This document shows positions 34,525 to 43,217 of a DNA stretch of 64,000 nt, one piece after another (position 1 is the first letter of the stretch; each line of letters starts with the position of its first letter). Origin of the DNA: Neorhodopirellula lusitana (GTDB lineage: Bacteria; Planctomycetota; Planctomycetia; Pirellulales; Pirellulaceae); the NCBI RefSeq assembly GCF_900182915.1, contig NZ_FXUG01000006.1:310001-374000 (forward strand), in the 5' to 3' direction. Under the pieces are notes generated by a model that saw only the letters and a program-made list of their open reading frames with translations, was not told the origin of the DNA and did no database searches. The position numbers were made by a program, and so were the translations under genes.

Positions 34525-35381
34525 GTGTTGGGCAATCCAGGACGCGAGAAGGCGGGCATCAACAAAATGGCATTTTCAGGTGCAGGGCAAACGTAGCGAC
34601 ACACGCCACAGCCCGTGCATGTTTCTTCATTGATCGTGGGCTTGCCATCCGAGACGGAAATGACATCATCGACAGGACAGCGTTCGCTGCACACCGTACA
34701 GGTCGTGTGGTGATGGGCGAGGCAAAGATGCTCGGTCACTCTCGCGGTTCCCATGATCGGCGGGATCGTTGCAACCAACACCCCGGGTTCGCAGGATGCG
34801 ATGCAGGGAAAGTCTTCGCACATCATGCAGGCGGATAGGTCAGCGTCAATGATTGGTGTGCCGGCGACATTCCCCAGTCGTTGGGGAGCCTTCACGATCG
34901 CATCGTACGGACAAACGTCGATGCAGTCGCCGCATCGAGTGCAACCGGCCAGGAACTGAAACTCGTCGATCGCACCAGGCGGACGATGCACCGGAATGGT
35001 CCTCGCGACGGACCGGTTTCCAAGGTTGGTCGGCGGCACCGGATCGATGTTGATGCCACCGATGCTGCGAGGTTTCTGGTGTGGCGGCGATTCGACTTCT
35101 GGTTTGGGCAGCCGAGTGACGAGCGGCGGGAAGTTGGCCGGTGGAAGCAGTTTCCAAAATCGCCCCTGCAACAAAGCGCGTCGGCTATCGGAGGTCGGCG
35201 CCGGTTTGAAGAGGAAGGAATACGCTGAGACGGGAAGGCGAAGAGTCGCCGAGAGGAATCGCTGCAACGCAGACGATCTCGCTCCCGTTCCTGTTGGTGC
35301 GTCCTTCTTCGCTGTTCGCTGAACTGTTCGCTTCTCTGCGTCTTCCCAACTCTCGCGATTCTGCGTCCGCTTTTCACTCAC
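34521..35381 (-). CDS. NapF/NapG-type four-cluster ferredoxin
   Basis: 286 residues if started at GTG 35381, which overlaps the end of the tetraheme gene by 8 bp. The frame is open well upstream of 35381, but that part lies antiparallel-free inside the cytochrome gene and is not expected to be translated. The C-terminal half has four cysteine clusters: CTRCGDCIDVCP (147-158), CMMCEDFPCIASCEP (185-199), CLAHHHTTCTVCSERCP (220-236) and CTGCGVCRYVCP (255-266). The RPPGAIDEFQFLAGCTRC lead-in is typical of NapF. The first 130 residues are basic/proline-rich with no clear TAT signal. It probably passes electrons within the nitrate reductase system. Confidence 0.75.
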   Translation of the reverse strand: MSEKRTQNRESWEDAEKRTVQRTAKKDAPTGTGARSSALQRFLSATLRLPVSAYSFLFKPAPTSDSRRALLQGRFWKLLPPANFPPLVTRLPKPEVESPPHQKPRSIGGINIDPVPPTNLGNRSVARTIPVHRPPGAIDEFQFLAGCTRCGDCIDVCPYDAIVKAPQRLGNVAGTPIIDADLSACMMCEDFPCIASCEPGVLVATIPPIMGTARVTEHLCLAHHHTTCTVCSERCPVDDVISVSDGKPTINEETCTGCGVCRYVCPAPENAILLMPAFSRPGLPNT

Positions 35382-36195
35382 CTTTGTTGTCCACCACATC
35401 GAGCGGTGGCAACATCGAAACCACGCCCGATTCGGGCATTTGGTCGAGCGAAGCTGAGGGAGCGTGGCACTGAGTGCAGTTGGTTCGCCACGGGTGCGTC
35501 GACTCCATCCCTGCCCAGCCGTTGGGTCCGCCGTGGCATGCACTGCAGTTTTCTCGCATCCAACGGGAGTGCGGAATCGTTGGTGGTGCGCCTTGGTACG
35601 CTCGCTGGCCGGCCTTGGGGGCCGGTAAGCCGACGAAGCTGGTTTGCACGCTTGCATCGACTTCTTGAAACGGTGCCGGTGCCATTGGGGCATGGCACTG
35701 GACGCAGTTGCCAAGGAACTCATGCGACATCACGCTCGCTTTCAGGCCAGCCATTTTCACACCGTTGCTGTGGCAGGCATAACATGCCGCGTCGGTCGTG
35801 TTCTCGACTGGGTGCGGGATGATCGGCGGAGCTCCATTGAAAGCACGCCGAGAGGCACGCACCTGGCTGGATGCTTCCTTCTCCGCTGCGCTGGGTTCAA
35901 TCTTCGTGTACAAGTCGTACTCGGGTTGTGGCAATGCTTGCGGCGTTGCCTGCCAGCCCTTGGTCGGTCCCATGGAGGTGTGAGCGATATCGGCGTAGGC
36001 CACCGCCGGGATCTGTTTGACCGTGGCGACACTGGTTAGGGTTTGGGACGAGTCAGCGGGCTGGAACTCGGGATGAGTTCCGCTGCCCACCATCCCATCG
36101 GGTTGTGGCACGCCGGCCATGATGCCGACGAAGAATCCAACCACCGCGACGGCAATCACGCCAGCGAAGAAGAGCGGAGCAATTCGGCTGATCAT
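35374..36195 (-). CDS. napB: tetraheme NapB-type cytochrome (tandem NapB duplication)
   Basis: 273 residues with an N-terminal membrane helix (6-27). Four CxxCH motifs occur in two like-ordered pairs: CYACH (138-142) with CVQCH (164-168), and CSACH (217-221) with CTQCH (240-244). Each pair is preceded by the same NapB-type phrase, AFNGAPPIIPH (119-129) and AYQGAPPTIPH (199-209), so the protein is a duplicated NapB domain; ordinary NapB has two hemes and about 150 residues. It starts by an ATGA overlap with napA and should transfer electrons to NapA. The anchor and heme doubling are unusual. Confidence 0.85.
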   Translation of the reverse strand: MISRIAPLFFAGVIAVAVVGFFVGIMAGVPQPDGMVGSGTHPEFQPADSSQTLTSVATVKQIPAVAYADIAHTSMGPTKGWQATPQALPQPEYDLYTKIEPSAAEKEASSQVRASRRAFNGAPPIIPHPVENTTDAACYACHSNGVKMAGLKASVMSHEFLGNCVQCHAPMAPAPFQEVDASVQTSFVGLPAPKAGQRAYQGAPPTIPHSRWMRENCSACHGGPNGWAGMESTHPWRTNCTQCHAPSASLDQMPESGVVSMLPPLDVVDNKGE

Positions 36196-38687
36196 GAAGA
36201 CACCTCGACATGCGCCGTGGTAGCTTCTTTCGCTGTCTTGTCTTTCGCCGTTTGGTCCTTCGCTGAGTTTTGCTTGACTGTCGTTTTCTTCACCACTCGA
36301 ACGGCACACTTCTTGTAGTCAGGCTGTTTTGAAAACGGGTCAAAGGCTTCCAGCGTGCAGTTGTTGATCAGTTTGGACTCGTCGAAGAACGGGACGAAGA
36401 TCGTGCCGCGTGGCGGACGGCCACGGCCGTCGATCCAAACCGGCAAATCGCACACACCACGACGAGATTCGATGGTGACGATTTCGCCTTGGCGAATGTT
36501 TGCCGCCTTGGCATCGTCGCTGTGCATTTCAACGTAAGCGGTCGGCATCGCTCGGTTCAGTGGTGCCAGTCGCCGAGTCATCGTGCCGGTGTGCCAGTGT
36601 TCCAGTACGCGGCCGGTGCACAACCACATTGGATACTGATCGTCAGGCATCTCCGGCGGTGGAGCGTATTCGTGGAACCAGATTTGCGCCCGACCATCGT
36701 TGCTTGACGAGTGATAGAAATCAAATTCCTCGCCTTCTTTAACAAACGGATCGTCGAATCCAGAAAAGCGAAAACGGGTTTCTCGCCACGAACCGTCTTC
36801 TTGTTCGACAACGGGCCAACGCAATCCACGGGCCTTCACGTATTCGTCGTACGGAGCCAAGTTCTTGTGCTTCATCGTCGTGAACTGGCGATACTCTTCG
36901 AACAAGTGCTTGTCGACGTTGGTGTCGTAGTAGTGTTCGAATTCCCAGATTGGGATGTCTTGGCCGTCGTCATCTTTGACTGCGAAGATGAATTCACCGT
37001 CTTTGTCCTGCATGCCTTCGTAGCCCATCTCAAACAACTTGTGAGCGATCGCGATCGTCATCCACGTGTCGTCGCGGGCGTCACCTGGCGGATCGACCAT
37101 TTTGAACCACTGTTGTGTTCGGCGTTCGCTGTTGCCGAACATGCCGTTCTTTTCCACCCACAACGCCGCTGGCAAGATCAAGTCGGCAAGTTGCGTGGAC
37201 GCGGTCGGATAGACGTCGCTAACAATTAGGAACTTGTCTTTCAGGCCTTCCTTGTCGTTGAACAGTGCGTTCAGGTTGGGCAGTGTTTGACCTGGGTTGG
37301 TGACCTGCACTATCAGTGTGGTGATGTCGCCTCCTTCGGCCGTGGGCTTCGTGAATTGCTCAAACATTTTCACCGTGTGGTAGCCCGGAACTGCGTTAAT
37401 GCTACCTTCGCGAAGATTCCAGTATTCTTCGCACTGCTGGCGATGTTCGGGCTTGGCCACCACCCGGCCACCCGGCAATGCATGAGACAGCGTGCCCACT
37501 TCGCGAACGGTGCCGCACGCGGACGGTTGTCCCGTCAGGCTAGTCGGTGCGTCGCCGGGCCGACCGAAGTGGCCGGACAATAAGTGCACGCCGTGAACGA
37601 GCGAGTTGATTGCCGTGCCCATCGTGTGTTGGTTCATGCCCATGCACCACAGCGACGTGATGCGGATGTCGTGGTTACCGAACAACTCGCCGAGCATGCG
37701 GATTTGGTCCGCCGGCACGCCGGAAAGCTCTTCGACATGTTCGGGTGTGTACTTCGCGATTCTTTTGCGGAAGTCTTCCTCGCTGATCGCTTCGCCTTGC
37801 AGCGTGGGTGAGTCGGCTTCCGCACCGCGAAAGTTGCAATGCTTTTCGACGAACGACTTATCGTAGTTGTCGTTGGCAATCAGCAAATGCATGATGCCCA
37901 GCGAGATCGCGACATCGCCGTGCGGTTTCATTTCCAGGTAATCATTGGCGGCGTCGGTGGTGCGTGTCCGTCGTGTACCGATATCGATGACCCGAACCGT
38001 CTCGCCACGCGAACGTCGATCGGTAACTCGCGAGAACAACACCGGATGCATCTCCGCTGGGTTGTTACCCCACGTGATCAACACGTCGCACTCATCGAGG
38101 TCCTGGTAACATCCGGCCGGTTCATCAACGCCATAAGTCGCCAAGAAGCCCGTCACCGCCGATGCCATGCAAAGTCGTGCGTTGGGATCGATGTGGTTGT
38201 TGCCCAGTCCACCTTTCATGAATTTTTGAGCGGCGAAGCCTTCCGGGATGGTCCATTGCCCGCTGCCATAGAACGCAAACGTTTCGGGGGAATCAAAGAT
38301 CCGTTGGGCGATCGTCTCAATCGCTTCGTCCCAACTGATCTCGGTCAGTTCGCCGTCTTTTCGCAGCAGAGGCTTGGTCAGCCGGTCTTTGCCGTACAGG
38401 ATGCCACCGACGTGATAGCCTTTGACACACAGCAATCCCTTGTTCACGTCGGCGGCCTTGTCACCCGCGATCGCGACGACTCGACCGTCTTCCACACCGA
38501 CTTGAACGTGACACCCGGTGCCACAAAAACGGCAAGGTGCTTTGTTCCACTCCAGTCCTTCGCCAGTTGGCAAATCATCGACCGCCTGGTCCGCGCGAAC
38601 AACTGGAAGCGATCCGTTGCCCGCCACCATGGAACCCGCCGCCGCCATCGCGGCCGATTTCAATAACGCTCGTCGGTCGTTGTTCAT
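36192..38687 (-). CDS. napA: periplasmic nitrate reductase catalytic subunit NapA
   Basis: 831 residues. A TAT signal begins MNNDRRALLKSAAMAAAGS. The [4Fe-4S] ligands are C52, C55, C59 and C87 (CRFCGTGC then GLLCVKGY). The molybdenum ligand is Cys173 in RLCMASAVTGF, as in NapA rather than NarG. Bis-MGD-binding blocks include WGNNPAEMHPV, WCMGMNQHTMGT and TGRVLEHWHTGTMTRR. It reduces nitrate to nitrite in the periplasm. The C-terminus carries an extra tail of about 25 residues rich in Lys, Thr and Ala. The downstream napB overlaps by 4 bp. MoaA at 23.5 kb supplies a cofactor precursor. Confidence 0.96.
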   Translation of the reverse strand: MNNDRRALLKSAAMAAAGSMVAGNGSLPVVRADQAVDDLPTGEGLEWNKAPCRFCGTGCHVQVGVEDGRVVAIAGDKAADVNKGLLCVKGYHVGGILYGKDRLTKPLLRKDGELTEISWDEAIETIAQRIFDSPETFAFYGSGQWTIPEGFAAQKFMKGGLGNNHIDPNARLCMASAVTGFLATYGVDEPAGCYQDLDECDVLITWGNNPAEMHPVLFSRVTDRRSRGETVRVIDIGTRRTRTTDAANDYLEMKPHGDVAISLGIMHLLIANDNYDKSFVEKHCNFRGAEADSPTLQGEAISEEDFRKRIAKYTPEHVEELSGVPADQIRMLGELFGNHDIRITSLWCMGMNQHTMGTAINSLVHGVHLLSGHFGRPGDAPTSLTGQPSACGTVREVGTLSHALPGGRVVAKPEHRQQCEEYWNLREGSINAVPGYHTVKMFEQFTKPTAEGGDITTLIVQVTNPGQTLPNLNALFNDKEGLKDKFLIVSDVYPTASTQLADLILPAALWVEKNGMFGNSERRTQQWFKMVDPPGDARDDTWMTIAIAHKLFEMGYEGMQDKDGEFIFAVKDDDGQDIPIWEFEHYYDTNVDKHLFEEYRQFTTMKHKNLAPYDEYVKARGLRWPVVEQEDGSWRETRFRFSGFDDPFVKEGEEFDFYHSSSNDGRAQIWFHEYAPPPEMPDDQYPMWLCTGRVLEHWHTGTMTRRLAPLNRAMPTAYVEMHSDDAKAANIRQGEIVTIESRRGVCDLPVWIDGRGRPPRGTIFVPFFDESKLINNCTLEAFDPFSKQPDYKKCAVRVVKKTTVKQNSAKDQTAKDKTAKEATTAHVEVSS

Positions 38688-38775
38688 CTTGATTTCCTAG
38701 AGATGGGTGAGTGCGAAGCGGATTCGCGGGAAAAGGGCCGATGTTGTGAAGAGAAGAGAGTTGCCAGCGGTCAGG

Positions 38776-39108
38776 TCATGGCGACTTCCCCGCAACAACT
38801 CCGCCGCCCTCAGACTCTGTATTCGCATCGGACTCTGGATCAACATCGGTGGGATCAGGGGTCACTGAGTGAGCCTCCTCATCAAACGCGACCATGGCGA
38901 CGGCCAGGTCAGTCACGCCGGGCAAATCTTGGATCGCGTTCCAGATTTCTTGGTCACGTCGTTTGTGCTTCGAGTCGACGACGATCGCCAGTTTGCTGCC
39001 CCCCGAATCACCGATTTCGACCTCGGGAATGTCTCGCAACTTCTCGATCGCAGCTGAATGCTGCTCGGTCGACGAACCAAAAGTGACGACCAATCCGCTG
39101 ATAGGCAC
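38776..39108 (-). CDS. napD: NapD maturation chaperone
   Basis: 110 residues. The N-terminus PISGLVVTFGSSTEQHSAAIEKLRDIPEVEI matches NapD, a small ferredoxin-fold chaperone that binds the TAT signal of NapA and holds it until the cofactor is inserted. GTG at 39108, preceded by GGAAG, places the protein start where the family begins. An ATG at 39168 in the same frame would lie inside the divergent promoter. The C-terminal 35 residues form an acidic, low-complexity tail. It is the first gene of the minus-strand nap operon, 88 bp before napA. Confidence 0.82.
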   Translation of the reverse strand: MPISGLVVTFGSSTEQHSAAIEKLRDIPEVEIGDSGGSKLAIVVDSKHKRRDQEIWNAIQDLPGVTDLAVAMVAFDEEAHSVTPDPTDVDPESDANTESEGGGVVAGKSP

Positions 39109-39147
39109 GGGATGTCTTCCGTTAAAGTGGTCATTAAGTGAGAAAAG

Positions 39148-39205
39148 TGAGGTTTCACTATTCTGCACTGAAGTGTATACATTAGGCGTCGATAGTGAAA
39201 CCTCA
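39148..39205. promoter_or_regulatory. divergent nap promoter inside a perfect 14-bp inverted repeat
   Basis: TGAGGTTTCACTAT (39148-39161) and ATAGTGAAACCTCA (39192-39205) are perfect inverted copies with 30 bp between them. Near the centre is TGTATACA (39174-39181). On the plus strand TTCACT (39154-39159), 16 bp and TATACA (39176-39181) form a promoter. On the minus strand the mirrored TTCACT and TATACA are 14 bp apart, less ideal. The element lies between napD and the tetraheme cytochrome gene and probably controls both. Confidence 0.7.
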
Positions 39206-39221
39206 TTTGGGACAGAAATTC

Positions 39222-39986
39222 ATGCCGCGTATCGCCAACTTGATCTTCGCCGGCGTGGCGTGCGTAGCCGTCGCGATGGTTTTCGTCGTGATCGGTCGAA
39301 CGGAAACTCGCCAGGAAACGCATCAGGAAACGCACCGCGATGTGCACGCCGCCCCTGCCGAAGCCGCTGGATTCACGCCCGCCACGCCAAGTGAAAGTCC
39401 GGTTCTCCATCCTGTGGTCATTCGCAAACCGGCCGGACCACCCCGGATTGAACTGGCGGGAATGGACCCGCAAGGCCGGTCGGGCAGCGTGGCGTGTTCA
39501 ACATGCCACTCCGTTCGCAAACCGGACCTCGCCAATATTTCCGCTGCCACGCTGAACGAATTCCATCAAGGCATGACGTTCAATCACGGCACGATTGTGT
39601 GCTATTCCTGCCACAATCCAGACGACGCCGATTCGTTGCGATTGGCCGATGGAACTTCGGTTGCCTACGAGAACGTGATGACGCTCTGCTCGCAGTGCCA
39701 TGGTTCGCAAGCGACGGCCTTTGCCCACGGTGCGCACGGCGGCATGAACGGGCACTGGGATTTGACTCGCGGTCCCCAGATGAAGAACAACTGCATCGAT
39801 TGCCATGATCCCCATGCACCGAACTACCCCAAGATGATTGTCGGCTTCAAACCGAAAGACCGCTTCAACACGCCCGCGGAATCCGATCACGGGACTACTG
39901 ACCACGGTACCACTGGTCACGGACATTCCGATCGCGGGCATCCCCAACACGACCACTCAGGAGCGGAGTCGCATGACGACCACTAA
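39222..39986 (+). CDS. membrane-anchored tetraheme cytochrome c with His-rich tail
   Basis: 254 residues, starting MPRIANLIFAGVACVAVAMV as an uncleaved membrane anchor. Four CxxCH motifs at 92-96 (CSTCH), 127-131 (CYSCH), 156-160 (CSQCH) and 191-195 (CIDCH) resemble cytochrome c3/NrfH-like electron carriers. The last 45 residues are rich in His and Asp (repeats of DHGTT and HGH) and may bind metal. GTG 39195 is an alternative start but lies inside the promoter repeat. It overlaps the next gene by 14 bp. As the first gene of the plus-strand operon, it should carry electrons between the NrfD module and the periplasmic reductase. Confidence 0.82.
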   Translation: MPRIANLIFAGVACVAVAMVFVVIGRTETRQETHQETHRDVHAAPAEAAGFTPATPSESPVLHPVVIRKPAGPPRIELAGMDPQGRSGSVACSTCHSVRKPDLANISAATLNEFHQGMTFNHGTIVCYSCHNPDDADSLRLADGTSVAYENVMTLCSQCHGSQATAFAHGAHGGMNGHWDLTRGPQMKNNCIDCHDPHAPNYPKMIVGFKPKDRFNTPAESDHGTTDHGTTGHGHSDRGHPQHDHSGAESHDDH

Positions 39987-40932
39987 AACCGGTTCGCCCA
40001 ACCAGCCTGGCGGTGATCGATCGCTGCCTGTGGTTGAAAACTTCAGCCGCCGTGCCGCCGTCAAGGGAGCCTTTGCGACGCTGGGTGCAGGTGCGTTTGT
40101 CGCCGCCGTTTCACCATTGCGGCAAGCGGCAAAGAGTTCGTCGGCCGCCGAGTTCATGCAGACCCACTACACCGAGCTGTCGCGGGAACAGAAGGTCGAT
40201 GTCTTGGCCCGATTGGAAGCCGAAACGAAAGAGAATTATGGCGCCGAGGTAACGATCGCGGATGATCGTCCGATTCCCGGCACCAAGTTTGTCTACGCCA
40301 TCAACCTGAGCGTGTGCAACGGCAACGGTAAATGCGTTGAAGCCTGTCATAAGGAAAACAACCACGACCGCGATACGAACCAGTCGTACATCCGCGTCCT
40401 CGAAATGCCCAAGGGCACGATGGACATGGAACAGGGGTCGACGACTTATACGGGCACCGTTCCCAAAGACGACAAGTTCTATTTGCCGGTGCAATGCCAA
40501 CAGTGTGACGAGCCACCCTGCGTCGACGTTTGCCCGGTCAAGGCGACGTGGAAGGAAGAGGATGGCATCGTGGTCGTCGATTACAACTGGTGCATCGGTT
40601 GCCGGTACTGCGAAGCAGCGTGTCCCTATCACGCACGCCGTTTCAACTGGAAAAAAGCTGAAGTGCCGGCGGAGGAAGTCAATCCAGACCAGAGCTATTT
40701 GAGCAACCGAGTGCGGCCCGTCGGCGTGGTGGAAAAGTGCACTTATTGCTTGCACCGCACCCGTCGCGGCAAGCTGCCGGCATGCCTAGAGGCGTGTCCC
40801 ACCGGGGCTCGCGTGTTCGGCAATATTTTGGATCCGAACTCCAATATTCGCTGGATTCTTGAAAACAAACGTGTCTACATCCTGAAAGAAGAACTCGGGA
40901 CCAAACCCGCGTTTTTCTATTATTTCGATTGA
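39973..40932 (+). CDS. TAT-exported four-cluster Fe-S protein (DmsB/NrfC/HybA-like)
   Basis: 319 residues. A TAT signal is visible: FSRRAAVKGAFATLGAGAFVAAVSP (RR at 26-27). Four ferredoxin-type cysteine clusters follow: CNGNGKCVEACH, CQQCDEPPCVDVCP, CIGCRYCEAACP and CTYCLHRTRRGKLPACLEACP. This is the order of electron-transfer subunits such as NrfC, PsrB and HybA, which pair with an NrfD-type membrane subunit. ATG 39973 was chosen since it overlaps the cytochrome stop codon and begins the signal. It transfers electrons between the NrfD protein and the tetraheme cytochrome. Confidence 0.88.
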   Translation: MTTTKTGSPNQPGGDRSLPVVENFSRRAAVKGAFATLGAGAFVAAVSPLRQAAKSSSAAEFMQTHYTELSREQKVDVLARLEAETKENYGAEVTIADDRPIPGTKFVYAINLSVCNGNGKCVEACHKENNHDRDTNQSYIRVLEMPKGTMDMEQGSTTYTGTVPKDDKFYLPVQCQQCDEPPCVDVCPVKATWKEEDGIVVVDYNWCIGCRYCEAACPYHARRFNWKKAEVPAEEVNPDQSYLSNRVRPVGVVEKCTYCLHRTRRGKLPACLEACPTGARVFGNILDPNSNIRWILENKRVYILKEELGTKPAFFYYFD

Positions 40933-41065
40933 TTGAACAACCATTGGACGGTGGAGAGGAAGAGCTTCGAAACAACATCATCGAAACTTGATGTGTTCTT
41001 CTCTCGTCGCCGCGCCACTCCATCTCCCGCATCTCAGCGTCCACTCTCTCAAACGACCGATCGCA

Positions 41066-42304
41066 ATGAGCAGCATTCCCGCCAACGAATCCCACATCAC
41101 GAGCTACCCGAAGTTCATTGGGCGTTCGTTGTGGTTGGCTACCGAAGGATCGTTTGCGTTCTATGCATGGATGACGATGCTGACCGCGTTGTTCCTGGTC
41201 GGTGCGAACGCTTGGGCGAACCAAGTTGCCGGCGGCATGATCGGCACCAACATGACCGATCAGGTTTCGTGGGGGCTCTACATCGCCAACTTCACGTTCA
41301 TGGTTGGATTGGCCGCTGGTGGCGTGATGATGGTGATTCCGGCGTACCTGTATCATGATCGTAAGATGCATGATGTGGTCATCATCGGGGAACTGTTGGC
41401 CGTCGCCGCGATCGTAATGTGTTTGATGTTTGTGGTGGCTGACTTGGGCCGACCGGATCGTTTTTGGCACATGATTCCGGGCATCGGTAAGTTCAACTTC
41501 CCGATTTCCATGTTGACCTGGGACGTCATCGTCCTGAACGTCTACTTGGTTTTGAACCTGCATATATGTGGATACCTGCTGTACATGCGGTTCCTCGGAC
41601 GCAAGCCTAATCCGACATGGTACATCCCTTTCGTGATGATCTCGATCGTGTGGGCAATCTCGATTCACACCGTTACCGCGTTCCTGTATTGCGGGCTCGG
41701 TGGGCGACCATTCTGGAACACCGCATTGCTAGCCCCGCGATTCCTCGCGTCCGCGTTTGTTTCCGGTCCTTCGTTCATCATCGTCTCGATGGTCTTGATT
41801 AAGAAACTCACCAAGGTGGGCGGACTCGATGATCCAATCGCGACATTGACCAAGATCATTCGTGTGACGATTTTGATCAACTTGTTGATGGTCGCGTCGG
41901 AGCTATTCACGGAGTTCTACACAGGCGGAAGTCACGTCAGCGCGGCCAAGTACTTGTTTTTTGGGTTGCATGGCAAAACAGCATTGGTTCCATGGACATG
42001 GACCGCAATCGGACTCAACGTCACTGCCGCGTTGCTCTTTCTTTGGCCTGGGATCCTAAGTCTCCGCTGGCGACCACTGCTCGTCGCGGCTTGTTGTATG
42101 GCGTTCACGGGGACCTGGATCGAAAAAGGCATGGGACTGATTATTCCCGGTTTCATTCCCAGCACGCTACATGAAATTGTTGAGTACGTGCCCAGCCAAC
42201 TCGAATGGAAAGTCACCGTTGGCATCTGGGCCTTCGGACTGATGGTCTTCACCATCGCCATCAAAACAGCCTTGCCCACGCTGAAACGCCCAGCGGAACA
42301 CTAA
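41066..42304 (+). CDS. NrfD-type membrane subunit (polysulfide reductase family)
   Basis: 412 residues with about nine to ten membrane helices. It starts MSSIPANESHITSYPKFIG. Helices contain WGLYIANFTFMVGLAAGGVMM and LGRPDRFWHMIPG, both typical of HybB/NrfD proteins, which exchange electrons with quinones without heme. It lies 133 bp after the Fe-S gene in the same direction. The three plus-strand genes together make a cytochrome-FeS-NrfD quinol dehydrogenase that could replace NapC or NapH in feeding the nap reductase. ATG 41066 is chosen over 40988, which begins a non-family extension. Confidence 0.88.
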   Translation: MSSIPANESHITSYPKFIGRSLWLATEGSFAFYAWMTMLTALFLVGANAWANQVAGGMIGTNMTDQVSWGLYIANFTFMVGLAAGGVMMVIPAYLYHDRKMHDVVIIGELLAVAAIVMCLMFVVADLGRPDRFWHMIPGIGKFNFPISMLTWDVIVLNVYLVLNLHICGYLLYMRFLGRKPNPTWYIPFVMISIVWAISIHTVTAFLYCGLGGRPFWNTALLAPRFLASAFVSGPSFIIVSMVLIKKLTKVGGLDDPIATLTKIIRVTILINLLMVASELFTEFYTGGSHVSAAKYLFFGLHGKTALVPWTWTAIGLNVTAALLFLWPGILSLRWRPLLVAACCMAFTGTWIEKGMGLIIPGFIPSTLHEIVEYVPSQLEWKVTVGIWAFGLMVFTIAIKTALPTLKRPAEH

Positions 42305-42362
42305 CACTTGCTACAAGTTTTCAGCTGGTGGCTGACTTGTTCGCTGTCTGAAGACGTCTGCT

Positions 42363-43148
42363 CTAGAACGCCCCGATCATCCAAATCGCGGAGGCGACCG
42401 TGCCGATGACCAGTGTCCAGCCGACACGTTTGAGTTGTTTGGCGTGGGGTGGGTCGAACATCAAATACCACGACATCGCTAGCATCGGCAGTGTTGCGAC
42501 GGGGAGAGGAAATTGGGTCAAGGTCAATGAACCAACCAGCACGGTTAGGCCAGCGATCGCCGTCCAGTGAATCATCCGCGATCGGCGTTTCTGGGCGGCA
42601 ATGACTCCGCGAACCGACATCGTGGTTGCGGCGAACCCGATCAGCCACGTGCCCCAAGCCTCGGCTGTCTGGGCCGTTGTGATCTCGCCTGCCAATAAGA
42701 TCGGCACACAGGGAACGGATAACCCGACGATGCCCCAGAGTTGGCCACCGAGTGTTTTATGCTTGCCCGCAACCGCTAGGCCGAAACTCGTGACCGCAAG
42801 CAATCCACAGCCGACCAGTGACAGCCGAACTGCGTTGGACCCGACGGCCATCGCTGTGCACCCGCATGCGATCGTTGTCGCTAGCAAAATCAAAGTCCGC
42901 CGTCTTGCCGCGGGAGTCGCTCGTTGTGCACGGGAACCGCGATGCCCCAGCGAAACGAGTAGCGGCTCATGGGCCAGGAAGCCGGTCACGGCCGCCACGG
43001 CGACGCAGGCACCCGCAACGGTCGGACCCGTTAGGATCAACGCCGTCGTGATCGGGATACCTAGAATCGCGTAGGCGCCGTGCTCCTTGGGCTTCAGCTT
43101 CGCGGCCGGCTGACTGACCGGATTCAATTCGATCGTGGCTGTGCTCAT
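42363..43148 (-). CDS. ywiC: YwiC-like membrane protein
   Basis: 261 residues, about eight membrane helices. The start LKPKEHGAYAILGIPITTALILTG contains the KEHGAY motif of the YwiC-like family. In Bacillus ywiC sits within the nar/fnr region; no function is established. Here too it adjoins a nitrate reductase locus, so a link to nitrate respiration or heme/cofactor supply is suggested by context. It converges on the NrfD gene with 58 bp between. The hemG gene is directly upstream on the same strand. Confidence 0.78.
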   Translation of the reverse strand: MSTATIELNPVSQPAAKLKPKEHGAYAILGIPITTALILTGPTVAGACVAVAAVTGFLAHEPLLVSLGHRGSRAQRATPAARRRTLILLATTIACGCTAMAVGSNAVRLSLVGCGLLAVTSFGLAVAGKHKTLGGQLWGIVGLSVPCVPILLAGEITTAQTAEAWGTWLIGFAATTMSVRGVIAAQKRRSRMIHWTAIAGLTVLVGSLTLTQFPLPVATLPMLAMSWYLMFDPPHAKQLKRVGWTLVIGTVASAIWMIGAF

Positions 43149-43217
43149 CAGATGATAGGTGAGTCGCGAAGTAAGAAAAAAGCGTATATGGATTCGAGAG
43201 AGAAATCTGGCATTGAG

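Noticed and set aside
34521-35723. A 400-codon frame for the nap ferredoxin gene
   Set aside because: Its first 114 codons lie inside the tetraheme cytochrome gene on the same strand in another frame, and are compositionally unlike a protein; GTG 35381 is the better start.
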